64,000 nucleotides of DNA from assembly GCF_049673105.1 (NCBI RefSeq), contig NZ_JBATXG010000015.1, positions 1-64,000 on the forward strand. Reading direction: 5' to 3'. This document shows, one piece after another, positions 34,561-42,906 of this stretch. Each line of letters opens with the position of its first letter. The stretch's first letter is position 1. Both the position numbers and the translations under genes were made by a program. The notes below the pieces were generated by a model. The model was not told the origin of the DNA and made no database searches. It saw only the letters and a list, made by a program, of their open reading frames with translations. Source of the stretch: Castellaniella sp049673105. Its GTDB lineage: Bacteria; Pseudomonadota; Gammaproteobacteria; Burkholderiales; Burkholderiaceae_B.

Positions 34561-35922
34561 ATGAGTACAAGCAATAGCCTGGCCCATGATGATGTGGCTT
34601 ACCAGTTTCATTCCTACACCAACGCCCAGCGCCACCGCGAGGAAGGGCCTTGCATCATGGATCGCGGCAACGGCATCTATGTGTACGACACGGCGGGCAA
34701 GGAATACATCGAGGGCATGGCCGGACTCTGGAGCGTGGCGGTCGGGTTCAGCGAGCCCCGACTGGCCCAGGTGGCCTACGAACAGATGCAGCGCCTGCCC
34801 TTCTACCATACGTTCACCCACAAATCGAACGTGCCGTCGATCGAATTGGCGGAAAAGCTGATCGGCCTGACGGGCGGGCGCATGGCGCAGGCCTTTTTCA
34901 CCAATTCGGGGTCCGAGGCCAACGACACCATTGTCAAAATGGTCTGGTATTACAACAATGCCCTGGGTCGTCCGAACAAGAAAAAGATCATTGCCCGTCA
35001 GCGGGGGTATCACGGGGTGACGGTTGCTTCGGCCAGCCTGACGGGCCTGGCGGGCAACCATCGCAGTTTCGATCTGCCCTTACCGCGCATGCTGCATACC
35101 GGCTGCCCGCATTGGTACCGCGAGAGTCTGCCGGGCGAGACTGAAACCGCCTTTGCCGACCGCTTGGCCGACGAACTGGATGCCTTGATCGTGGCCGAAG
35201 GTCCGGAGACGGTGGCCGCTTTCATCGGCGAGCCGGTCATGGGCGCGGGCGGGGTGATCGTGCCGCCGGAAACGTATTGGCCGAAGATGCAGGCCGTGTG
35301 CCGCAAGCACGACGTGCTGCTGATCGCCGACGAGGTCATCACGGGCTTCGGACGCACGGGGCGGATGTTCGCCTCGGACCTGTACGGGATCGAGCCCGAT
35401 TTCATGACCTTGTCCAAACAGCTGACGTCCTCGTACCAGCCCCTGGCTGCCGTACTGATGAATGAGCAAGTAGCGTCGGTGCTGGCTCGCCACAGCGGCG
35501 AGCTGGGATCCTTCGGACACGGCTACACGGCCAGCGGACACCCGGTGGCGACTGCCGTGGCCCTGGAAAACATCCGCATCATCGAAGAGCGCGGTCTGGT
35601 CGACAACGCAGCGGCGGCAGGCGCCGTCTTGCAGCGCCGCCTGCGCGAACTGTCCGCTCACCCGCTGGTCGGGGAGGTGCGGGGCGTCGGGCTGATCGCG
35701 GCGGTGGAACTGGTGGCGGACAAGGCTGGCCGCACGTCGTTCGACCCGCTTGGAAAAGCAGGGGCGGCGGTGGTGAAACAGGCACAGGCCAATGGTCTGA
35801 TCTTGCGCGGCATCCAGGACAGCCTGGCCTTCTGCCCGCCGCTGATCATCACCGAGGCGCAGGTGAATCTGCTGGCGGATCGTTTCGCGCAGTCTCTGGA
35901 CGAAGTGGCGCGGACTCTGTAG
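34561..35922 (+). CDS. class III omega-aminotransferase (putrescine/beta-alanine:pyruvate type)
   Basis: 453 residues from ATG 34561, with AAGGAATCC upstream and 23 bases after the MocR stop. EGMAGLWSVAVGFSEPRLAQVAYEQM, FFTNSGSEANDTIVKMVWYYNN, ADEVITGFGRTGRMFASDLYGIEPDFM and PLP lysine in TLSKQLTSSYQPL mark the pyruvate-dependent branch (SpuC, beta-alanine or taurine:pyruvate aminotransferases). The TSSYxPL motif is shared with polyamine aminotransferases of this branch. Putrescine-pyruvate activity would fit the importer nearby, but I cannot exclude others. Its 3' end overlaps the convergent LysR gene by 74 bases. Confidence 0.88.
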   Translation: MSTSNSLAHDDVAYQFHSYTNAQRHREEGPCIMDRGNGIYVYDTAGKEYIEGMAGLWSVAVGFSEPRLAQVAYEQMQRLPFYHTFTHKSNVPSIELAEKLIGLTGGRMAQAFFTNSGSEANDTIVKMVWYYNNALGRPNKKKIIARQRGYHGVTVASASLTGLAGNHRSFDLPLPRMLHTGCPHWYRESLPGETETAFADRLADELDALIVAEGPETVAAFIGEPVMGAGGVIVPPETYWPKMQAVCRKHDVLLIADEVITGFGRTGRMFASDLYGIEPDFMTLSKQLTSSYQPLAAVLMNEQVASVLARHSGELGSFGHGYTASGHPVATAVALENIRIIEERGLVDNAAAAGAVLQRRLRELSAHPLVGEVRGVGLIAAVELVADKAGRTSFDPLGKAGAAVVKQAQANGLILRGIQDSLAFCPPLIITEAQVNLLADRFAQSLDEVARTL

Positions 35923-36844
35923 CCGCGTCGGTGCCCAGCGCCGGCTCGCCGTCCGGGTGCGGGCGGTCGAGCTGTGCCTGGGCGCTGATCCAGTCGCGAA
36001 ATTGCACCAGGGCGGGCAGGGCGGTCTTGCGTTCCGGCACGATCAGGTGAAAGGCCCTTTGCGCTGGGCCGCTGTGCGGGTTCAGGATGTGCAGCTCGCC
36101 GCGGTGCAGCTCCTGCTGGATCAGAAAGGGCGGAATCAGCGCCACTCCCAGGCCGTCCGCTGCCGCCTGGGACAGCATGGAAAAGAGTTCCAGTCGTAGA
36201 CCGGCCATCGAGGCGGGCGCCGCGACGCCTGCCGAGGCAAACCATTCACGCCAGGCGGTGGGCCGGGTGCTTTGCTGCAGCAGGGGCAGGGCGGCGATGG
36301 CGGCGGCGTCCAGCGGGCCTTCGGTCAGTTGCGGGCTGCACACCGGCATCGGATTTTCACGCATCAGAAAATACGCCTGTGTGCCCGGCCAGCCAGGATC
36401 GCCGGAATAAATGGCCGCGTCGAATTCCGTGTCGTCGAACAGAAACGGTCGGGTGCGGGTCGCCATGTTCACCTGCAGCCCCAGGCTGCGGGCCTGAGGA
36501 GTGGCCAGTCGGGGTAGCAGCCAGCGGGTGGCGAACGTCGGCACCACGGCCAGGTCCACCACGCCGCCGCCTTGGTGCGCCATGATGGCCAGGGTGTCGC
36601 GTTCGATGGCGTCGAGCTGGCGGCGAACTAGGCGGCCATAGCGTTCGCCGGCATCGGTCAGGCGCACGCCGCGACGGACGCGGTCAAACAAAGGGACGCC
36701 GACAAAGGCTTCCAGGCTGGCGATCTGACGGCAGATGGCGCCCTGGGTCAGGGACAGTTCCTGGGCTGCATGGGTGAAGCTCTGGTGGCGGGCGGCGGCT
36801 TCGAAAGCCTGAAGCGCCGTGGTGCTGGGCAGGCGTTTACGCAT
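35849..36844 (-). CDS. LysR-family regulator (GcvA/GcdR-like) beside gcdH
   Basis: 331 residues. N-terminal helix-turn-helix (LPSTTALQAFEAAARHQSFTHAAQELSLTQGAICRQIASLEAFVGVPLFDRVRRGVRLT) and a substrate-binding-like domain ending near residue 295. The start PSTTALQAFEAAARH and divergent position place it in the GcvA-type subgroup often found next to glutaryl-CoA dehydrogenase. The last ~35 residues are a Pro/Glu/Arg-rich tail read from sequence overlapping the end of the aminotransferase gene, so that tail may not be functionally important. Predicted to control gcdH and the CoA-transferase gene in response to glutarate. Confidence 0.9.
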   Translation of the reverse strand: MRKRLPSTTALQAFEAAARHQSFTHAAQELSLTQGAICRQIASLEAFVGVPLFDRVRRGVRLTDAGERYGRLVRRQLDAIERDTLAIMAHQGGGVVDLAVVPTFATRWLLPRLATPQARSLGLQVNMATRTRPFLFDDTEFDAAIYSGDPGWPGTQAYFLMRENPMPVCSPQLTEGPLDAAAIAALPLLQQSTRPTAWREWFASAGVAAPASMAGLRLELFSMLSQAAADGLGVALIPPFLIQQELHRGELHILNPHSGPAQRAFHLIVPERKTALPALVQFRDWISAQAQLDRPHPDGEPALGTDAATESAPLRPETARNDPPADSPAPR

Positions 36845-36864
36845 GGTCGCAGGACTAATTAGTG

Positions 36865-36888
36865 ATTAAAATTCACACATTAATCAGT
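36865..36888. promoter_or_regulatory. candidate LysR-type operator upstream of gcdH
   Basis: TGATTAA (36865-36871) and TTAATCA (36882-36888) form a perfect inverted repeat with a 10-base spacer in the 118-base gap between the divergent LysR and gcdH genes, and it contains the T-N11-A core usual for LysR regulators. Confidence 0.6.
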
Positions 36889-36962
36889 TTATATCGTTTG
36901 CATGGCCTGGGCCAGGCCAGTAGTATGCAAAATCATCACTTTGCTATCTCAGGAGCCTGTTC

Positions 36963-38150
36963 ATGTCCTCGTCCCGCCCCCAGTTCCAATGGCTTGATCC
37001 CCTGCTGCTGGACCAGCAGCTGACCGACACGGAACGCATGGTGCGCGATGCCGCCCGCGCCTACGCTCAGGATCGTCTGCTGCCCCGCGTGCAGGATGCC
37101 TTCCGTCATGAACAGACGGATGCCGCTATTTTTCGCGAGATGGGGGAACTGGGCTTGCTGGGCGCCACGATCCCCGAGGAATACGGCGGGGCTGGCATGA
37201 ACTATGTGTGCTATGGCTTGATCGCCCGCGAGGTCGAGCGCGTGGATTCAGGCTACCGTTCGATGATGAGTGTGCAAAGCTCACTGGTCATGGTGCCGAT
37301 CAATGCCTTCGGCACGACCGCTCAAAAGGAAAAATACCTGCCGAAACTGGCCTCCGGTGAATGGATCGGCTGTTTTGGCCTGACCGAGCCGGATCACGGC
37401 TCGGATCCGGGGTCCATGGTGACGCGCGCCAAAAAGGTGCCGGGCGGCTACAGCCTGAGCGGCGCCAAGACCTGGATCACCAATAGCCCGATCGCCGATG
37501 TGTTCGTCGTCTGGGCCAAGGACGAGGCCGGCGACATCCGCGGCTTCATCCTGGAAAAAGGCTGGAAGGGCCTGTCGGCGCCGGCCATTCATGGCAAGGT
37601 CGGCCTGCGGGCCTCGATCACCGGCGAGATCGTGCTCGACGAGGTCTTTGTCCCTGAAGACAACATCTTCCCCGACGTGCGCGGCCTGAAAGGCCCCTTC
37701 ACCTGCCTGAATTCCGCCCGCTATGGCATCGCCTGGGGCGCCTTGGGCGCGGCCGAGGCCTGCTACGAGACCGCTCGCCAGTATGTGCTGGACCGCAAGC
37801 AGTTTGGTCGCCCATTGGCCGCCAATCAGTTGGTCCAGAAAAAACTGGCCGACATGCTGACCGAGATCACGCTGGGTCTGCAGGCTGTGTTGCGGGTGGG
37901 CCATCTGAAGGACGAGGGCATTGCGCCGGTGGAAATCACCTCGATCATCAAGCGCAATTCCTGCGGCAAAGCGCTGGACATCGCCCGCACGGCCCGCGAC
38001 ATGCTGGGCGGCAACGGGATTTCCGACGAGTTCTGCGTCGCCCGCCATCTGGTCAATCTGGAAGTCGTGAATACTTACGAAGGCACGCACGATGTGCATG
38101 CCCTGATCCTGGGGCGGGCGATCACCGGTATCGCCGCGTTCTCGAACTAA
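36963..38150 (+). CDS. gcdH: glutaryl-CoA dehydrogenase
   Basis: 395 residues, acyl-CoA dehydrogenase fold. Distinctive GCDH features: FQWLDPLLLDQQLTDTERMVRDAARAYAQ at the N-terminus, VDSGYRSMMSVQSSLVM, CFGLTEPDHGSDPGSM, and the C-terminal NTYEGTHDVHALILGRAITGI with the catalytic Glu. It oxidises and decarboxylates glutaryl-CoA to crotonyl-CoA, the entry of lysine, 5-aminovalerate and glutarate carbon to beta-oxidation. AGGAG 10 bases upstream of the ATG. Followed after 11 bases by the CoA-transferase gene. Confidence 0.96.
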   Translation: MSSSRPQFQWLDPLLLDQQLTDTERMVRDAARAYAQDRLLPRVQDAFRHEQTDAAIFREMGELGLLGATIPEEYGGAGMNYVCYGLIAREVERVDSGYRSMMSVQSSLVMVPINAFGTTAQKEKYLPKLASGEWIGCFGLTEPDHGSDPGSMVTRAKKVPGGYSLSGAKTWITNSPIADVFVVWAKDEAGDIRGFILEKGWKGLSAPAIHGKVGLRASITGEIVLDEVFVPEDNIFPDVRGLKGPFTCLNSARYGIAWGALGAAEACYETARQYVLDRKQFGRPLAANQLVQKKLADMLTEITLGLQAVLRVGHLKDEGIAPVEITSIIKRNSCGKALDIARTARDMLGGNGISDEFCVARHLVNLEVVNTYEGTHDVHALILGRAITGIAAFSN

Positions 38151-38161
38151 GAGGCAAGTCG

Positions 38162-39439
38162 ATGGCGCAAGAGACGGTCAGCCAGGCGGCGCAGGGCGCA
38201 GGGCAGCAACAGGCTGCTGCAGGGGCCTTGTCGCACATTCGGGTGCTGGATCTGTCGCGGGTGCTGGCCGGCCCCTGGGCAACCCAGATCCTGGGCGATC
38301 TGGGAGCCGATGTGATCAAGATCGAGCGGCCCGAATCGGGGGACGACACGCGTGGCTGGGGGCCGCCCTGGATGCCGGACGCGCAGGGTCGGGAATCCCG
38401 CATCGCGGCCTACTATCTATGCGCCAACCGCAACAAACGTTCCGTGACCGTGGACATGGCCAGCCCTGACGGTCAGGAACTGATCCGCCGGCTGGTACGC
38501 GAGTCGGATGTGCTGGTGGAAAACTTCAAGGCGGGCGGGCTGGCCCGCTACGGCCTGGACTACGACAGTTTGCGGGCCATCAATCCGCGTCTGGTGTATT
38601 GCTCGATCACCGGGTTCGGCCAGACCGGGCCGTATGCGGCGCGGGCGGGCTACGATTTTCTGGTGCAGGGGCTGGGCGGCCTGATGAGCGTGACCGGCAG
38701 GCCGGACGACCAGCCGGGGGGCGGCCCCATGAAGGTCGGCGTGGCCCTGACGGACATTCTGACCGGTCTGTATGCAGCCAATGCCATTCAGGCGGCGCTG
38801 GCTGCCCGGGAACATACCGGCCTGGGCCAGCATGTGGACATGGCCCTGCTGGACGTGCAGGTCGCCTGCCTGGCCAATCAGGCCATGAACTATCTGGCGA
38901 CCGGCAACAGTCCGGGCCGGCTGGGGAATGCGCATCCCAGCATCGTGCCGTATCAGGATTTCCCCACGGCGGATGGCTACATGATTCTGGCGATCGGCAA
39001 CGACGGCCAGTTCGCGCGGTTCTGCCAGGAAGCCGGACGTCCGGATCTGGCCGCCGATTCCCGGTTCGCCACCAACCGGGCGCGGGTGGAGCATCGCGAC
39101 ACCCTGATCCCGATGCTGCGCCATCTCACCACGGCCCGGACCACGGCTGCCTGGATCGAAGCGCTGGAATCCCGTGCAGTGCCTTGCGGCCCGATCAACA
39201 CGATGGAACAAGTGTTCGATGACGTTCAGGTGCGCGCACGCGGCCTGAAGATCGACATGCCCCATCCCGAAGTCGGGTCCGTGCCTCTGGTGGCCAGCCC
39301 GATCCGTCTGTCGGACACGCCGGTCGATTACCGCCTGCCACCGCCCGGACTGGGTGAACACACTGCGGATGTGCTGGTCGACGTTTTGGGGTTGTCGCCG
39401 GAAGACGTGCAGTCCTTGCAGGCGCGCGGCGTGGTCTGA
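38162..39439 (+). CDS. class III CoA-transferase (probable glutarate CoA-transferase)
   Basis: 425 residues of the CaiB/BaiF family: IRVLDLSRVLAGPWATQILGDLGADVIKIERPESGDDTRGWGPP, LVRESDVLVENFKAGGLARYGLDYDSLRAINPRLVYCSITGFGQTGPY, and HVDMALLDVQVACLANQ, which holds the catalytic Asp candidate. The family moves CoA between carboxylates through an Asp-CoA thioester. Being co-directional with gcdH at 11 bases, like the glutaryl-CoA:succinate pairing known in other proteobacteria (and human SUGCT), suggests it activates glutarate with succinyl-CoA. The first ~20 residues are Gln/Ala-rich filler. Confidence 0.88.
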   Translation: MAQETVSQAAQGAGQQQAAAGALSHIRVLDLSRVLAGPWATQILGDLGADVIKIERPESGDDTRGWGPPWMPDAQGRESRIAAYYLCANRNKRSVTVDMASPDGQELIRRLVRESDVLVENFKAGGLARYGLDYDSLRAINPRLVYCSITGFGQTGPYAARAGYDFLVQGLGGLMSVTGRPDDQPGGGPMKVGVALTDILTGLYAANAIQAALAAREHTGLGQHVDMALLDVQVACLANQAMNYLATGNSPGRLGNAHPSIVPYQDFPTADGYMILAIGNDGQFARFCQEAGRPDLAADSRFATNRARVEHRDTLIPMLRHLTTARTTAAWIEALESRAVPCGPINTMEQVFDDVQVRARGLKIDMPHPEVGSVPLVASPIRLSDTPVDYRLPPPGLGEHTADVLVDVLGLSPEDVQSLQARGVV

Positions 39440-39537
39440 CGCGCCGGCGTTCATCTGGCGTCAATGCTCTCCTGTTTAGCATGTTTGTGAAGGGGCGCCA
39501 CCCGGCGCCGGCTGACGCTTTCACAGGAGCATTGTCC

Positions 39538-40005
39538 ATGAAGACGATTTCGATTGCGGCGCTGCTGGCCGCCACTACCCTGACTATTCCCGCCCTGACG
39601 CAGGCGCGCACGGTGACCTTATCCACGACCTTGAAAAACTATGGTGGCGACGGCGCTTACCTGGCGGTCTACCTGACCGATGCTCGGGGCGCCTACGCGG
39701 GCACCCTCGCGCTGGCGGGCCGCAAGGCGAAATACTACAAACACCTGAGCGACTGGAAGCGGCTGTCGGCGGGGAAGGCCTCGCCGATCGATGGCGTGAC
39801 TGGCGCCAGCGTGGGAGAGGGCCGAACCTTGACGGTGACGATCGAGCTGGCCGATGCCCTGTTCGACGCCGGCTACGAGATCCATGTCGATGCCGCCGTA
39901 GAGGATATGCGCGATAGTCCGTCCGACATCCGCGTGCCCTTGACCACGGCGGGAGGCGGTCAGGCTGCCACCGGGCGTCAGTTTGTCCAGTCCTTCAGCT
40001 ACTGA
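39538..40005 (+). CDS. exported DUF2271-like protein with flavinylation motif
   Basis: 155 residues from ATG 39538, which has AGGAGC upstream. Residues 1-23 (MKTISIAALLAATTLTIPALTQA) are a Sec signal peptide, so the mature protein is periplasmic. The body has the pattern of the DUF2271 family. Residues 85-91 read DGVTGAS, an exact match to the ApbE target consensus Dxx[S/T]GA[S/T]; Thr88 would carry the FMN. The ApbE gene follows 11 bases later, which strongly supports that reading. No haem or Cys motif is visible. What it exchanges electrons with is unknown; the PepSY membrane partner often found beside such genes is absent here. Confidence 0.8.
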   Translation: MKTISIAALLAATTLTIPALTQARTVTLSTTLKNYGGDGAYLAVYLTDARGAYAGTLALAGRKAKYYKHLSDWKRLSAGKASPIDGVTGASVGEGRTLTVTIELADALFDAGYEIHVDAAVEDMRDSPSDIRVPLTTAGGGQAATGRQFVQSFSY

Positions 40006-40016
40006 AGCTACTGAAC

Positions 40017-41048
40017 GTGAAGCCCAGGCCATCGTCTGCTCCGGCGGTCGACTCTACCCTGAGCGGGCCGACCATGGGGACGCGCTGGTCGGCCCGCTAC
40101 CAGGCGGCGCCGGGCCTGGATCATGACGCGCTGTCGCGTGATCTAGCCCAGGCGGTAGCGATGGTGGACGCGCAGATGTCGCCCTGGAAACCGGGCAGTG
40201 ATCTGATGCGCTTGAACCGGGCCGAGCAGCAGCAATGGGTGGAGTTGCCTGAGGCCATGCTGAAAGTGCTGACGCGCGCGCGGGACATCGGTGCCCTGAG
40301 CGGCGGCGCTTTCGACGCGGCTGTCGGCGGCCTGGTCAACGCCTGGGGGTTTGGCGCTACGGTGGATACGCCCGATCCGGTCGCCATCCGGCTGGCCGCC
40401 GCCAAGCATTACCCGGCGCATCTCTGGCTGGACGTTGACCTGGCGCAAGGACGGGCGCGCAAGCGGGCGCCTCTGACGTTGGACCTGTGCGGAATCGCCA
40501 AAGGCTACGCGGTGGACCGGATGGCCCGCGTCATGGCCGATCATGGTGTCGCTCACGCCCTGCTCAGCCTAGATGGGGAACTGAGAGCCTGCGGCGGTCG
40601 AGCTGATGGACGACCCTGGGCGGTCGCCCTGGAAAGCCCGCAGGATGGCCGTCGCGCAGCCCACGGGGTGATCGATCTGGCCGACCTGGCCGTTGCGACA
40701 TCGGGCGATTATCGCCACTGGGTTCAGGCAGGCAGCGAGCGCTTGGCGCACACCATGGATGGTCGTCAGGCGGCGCCGGTGCGCAATCCGCTGGCTTCCG
40801 TCACAGTGCTAGCGGCCACCTGCATGGATGCCGATGCCTGGGCGACGGCGTTGCTGGTGGCAGGTCCAGACGAAGGACCCGCGCTGGCTCTGCGCCAGGG
40901 GCTGGACGCCTTGTTCCTCGTGCGGCGAGTGGGCCGGTTGGTGGAGTTCGGGGTGGGCCGCTTTGCGCTTATTCAGACTGCCGACCTTCAGTCGAAGGAT
41001 CGGCCTTCCCCCGCTTCTTCGTGCGTGGCCCCATCGCGGATGCGGTAG
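40017..41048 (+). CDS. apbE: FAD:protein FMN transferase
   Basis: 343 residues, GTG start. TMGTRWSARYQ, LDLCGIAKGYAVDRMA, VATSGDYRHW and MDADAWATALLV are ApbE signatures; the last holds the metal-binding Asp and Thr. ApbE moves FMN from FAD to Thr or Ser of target proteins. Odd points: no signal peptide or lipobox at this start, although most ApbE proteins work in the periplasm, and the usual GGD segment reads SLDGELRACGG. The likely substrate is the protein encoded just upstream. The last ~60 bases overlap the convergent ABC ATPase gene. Confidence 0.9.
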   Translation: MKPRPSSAPAVDSTLSGPTMGTRWSARYQAAPGLDHDALSRDLAQAVAMVDAQMSPWKPGSDLMRLNRAEQQQWVELPEAMLKVLTRARDIGALSGGAFDAAVGGLVNAWGFGATVDTPDPVAIRLAAAKHYPAHLWLDVDLAQGRARKRAPLTLDLCGIAKGYAVDRMARVMADHGVAHALLSLDGELRACGGRADGRPWAVALESPQDGRRAAHGVIDLADLAVATSGDYRHWVQAGSERLAHTMDGRQAAPVRNPLASVTVLAATCMDADAWATALLVAGPDEGPALALRQGLDALFLVRRVGRLVEFGVGRFALIQTADLQSKDRPSPASSCVAPSRMR

Positions 41049-41707
41049 ATGCGTTTGAAGGTCGGGATGATCTTTTCATCGTGAGTCACCACGATGATGG
41101 CGGTGCGGTACTGCTGCGCCATGTGGTTCAGGATGCGCACGACCGCCATGGCGCGTTCGCTGTCCAGCGGCGCCGTCGGCTCGTCGGCCAAAATGACGGG
41201 CGGTCGGTTGATCAGACCGCGTGCGATGGCGACCCGCTGCTGTTCGCCGCCGGACAGTTGCGTGGGCATGGCCTGGGCGCGGTGGTCGACTTGCAGCGCG
41301 GCCAGCACATTCAGTGCACGGGCGCGGGCGTCGCGCGTGCTCACGCCAGCCAGCATCGGCAACAGCGCCACATTGTCGGTGACGTCCAGAAACGGGATCA
41401 GATAGGGCGCCTGGAAAATGAATCCGATCCGATCGCGGCGCAGCGCCCGTAGATCTTTGACCCGCCAACCGTCGTCGTAGATCGTCTCGCCGCCCAGGGT
41501 CATGCGCCCGCTGCTCGGGTCGATGACGGCGCCCAGGCATTTCAGCAGCGTGCTCTTGCCCGACCCGGATGGCCCGATCAGGCCCACGACCTCGCCGGGC
41601 GCCACCGACAGATTGACGTCGCGCAGCGCCTGCACGGCGGTGTCGCCCTGGCCGTAGCGTTTGCTCAACCCTTCAATCAGGATCCCGGAATGGCTCATGA
41701 CATTCAT
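40988..41707 (-). CDS. ABC export ATPase (MacB/LolD/DevA-like)
   Basis: 239 residues. Walker A GPSGSGKST, Q-loop FIFQAPYLIPFLDVTDNVALLP, signature LSGGEQQRVAIARGL, Walker B VILADEPTAPLDSE and switch VTHDEKII are intact. Sequence type (LSKRYGQGDTAVQALRDVNLSVAPGEVVGL) is that of the ATPases paired with MacB/DevC permeases. Its ATG overlaps the stop of the permease gene by four bases (ATGA). With the permease and HlyD-like protein encoded upstream it should form a tripartite or mechanotransmission-type exporter. Confidence 0.92.
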   Translation of the reverse strand: MNVMSHSGILIEGLSKRYGQGDTAVQALRDVNLSVAPGEVVGLIGPSGSGKSTLLKCLGAVIDPSSGRMTLGGETIYDDGWRVKDLRALRRDRIGFIFQAPYLIPFLDVTDNVALLPMLAGVSTRDARARALNVLAALQVDHRAQAMPTQLSGGEQQRVAIARGLINRPPVILADEPTAPLDSERAMAVVRILNHMAQQYRTAIIVVTHDEKIIPTFKRIYRIRDGATHEEAGEGRSFD

Positions 41708-42906
41708 CCAATAGCGTCGGCGGGATCGACCCGCAAGGCGATCCGGATGGCCACCAGACTGGCCAGCGCGCAGATCAGCAGGATCGCCGCCAGGCCGGCG
41801 GCGGAATCCGCCGGAATCAGCAGCACGTACTTGGGGAAGACCGGAGCGGAAAACGTCGCGGCAATCTGACCTACCATGAAGCCGATCAAGCCCAAGGCCA
41901 GCGCTTGCTGCAGAATCATCCCGGCGATGGTGCGGTTGCGTGTGCCGATCAGCTTGAGCACGGCGATCTCGCGGATTTTGTCCATGGTCAGGGAATAGAT
42001 GATGAAGGCCACGATCGCTGCGCTGACCAGGGCCAGAATCATCAGGAACATGCCGATCTGCCGCGCCGATGATGCCACCAGCTTGTCCACCAGGATGGTT
42101 TCCATCTGGGTTCGCGTGTAGGCGGACAGGCGGGTCCAGCGCTGGATGCGGGCGGCGACCTCGGCGGCATCCGCGCCGGGATGCAGCGTCACCAGAACGG
42201 CGTTGACCGACGGGTTGCTGGTCTGGCTGTCCAGCACGGCTTGACGCGCGGCATCATTGCCGGGCTGGTTCAGACCGGGATTGGCCGCTGTGCGGCGGCG
42301 GCTCTGCCAGATGGCGTCATTGTCCTTCTGAAACTGCGCCTGCTGCGCGTCTTTCAGCGGGATGAAAACCATCGGATCGCCGCTGGACGACACGGTGCGC
42401 CGGGTCTGGCCGACCACCGTGTATTCATGGCGGCGGATGGTGATCCGGTCGCCCAGGGCGAAGCCGGTCGTCACGTCCGCCACGGCTTCGTAGTGGTTCA
42501 GGACGATCTGGCGACCCGCCACCAGATTGGGGGGGCCGCCGGGCGTCGCGCCGGGGATGCCCAGGGTTGCGCCCACCACCATGATGCGGACGTCGCGGCC
42601 TCGATGGCGCGCCTGCATCGTCAGATAGGTGACGTTGGCCGCCTGGCGCACGCCTTCCAGACCCAGGATGCTGCGGTAGGCATCGTCGGGCAGGCTAGAA
42701 CTTTCGGCATACGGACCCTGGGTATCCTGCTGCACGACCCATAGGTCGGCGCCGCTATTGTCCAGCAGCGCGCGCGCATCGGCGACCAGGCCGCGATAGA
42801 CGCCTGCCATGATCAGTGTGACGCCGATCAGCAACCCCAGGCCGATCCCTGTGAACAGGAATTTGCCCCAGGCATGCTGAATGTCGCGTCCGGCCAGGCT
42901 GATCAT
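41704..42906 (-). CDS. ABC export permease (MacB/DevC type)
   Basis: 400 residues. One N-terminal span (about 12-36), a ~240-residue periplasmic domain, then three C-terminal spans (SARQIGMFLMILALVSAAIVAFIIYSLTMDKIREIAVLKLIGTRNRTIAGMI..., ...AAILLICALASLVAIRIAL). KIREIAVLKLIGTRN is the cytoplasmic coupling segment of FtsX-like permeases. This is the MacB/DevC topology. Four-base overlaps with both neighbours imply tight co-expression. Substrate unknown; possibilities include an antimicrobial, lipid or peptide. Confidence 0.9.
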   Translation of the reverse strand: MISLAGRDIQHAWGKFLFTGIGLGLLIGVTLIMAGVYRGLVADARALLDNSGADLWVVQQDTQGPYAESSSLPDDAYRSILGLEGVRQAANVTYLTMQARHRGRDVRIMVVGATLGIPGATPGGPPNLVAGRQIVLNHYEAVADVTTGFALGDRITIRRHEYTVVGQTRRTVSSSGDPMVFIPLKDAQQAQFQKDNDAIWQSRRRTAANPGLNQPGNDAARQAVLDSQTSNPSVNAVLVTLHPGADAAEVAARIQRWTRLSAYTRTQMETILVDKLVASSARQIGMFLMILALVSAAIVAFIIYSLTMDKIREIAVLKLIGTRNRTIAGMILQQALALGLIGFMVGQIAATFSAPVFPKYVLLIPADSAAGLAAILLICALASLVAIRIALRVDPADAIG

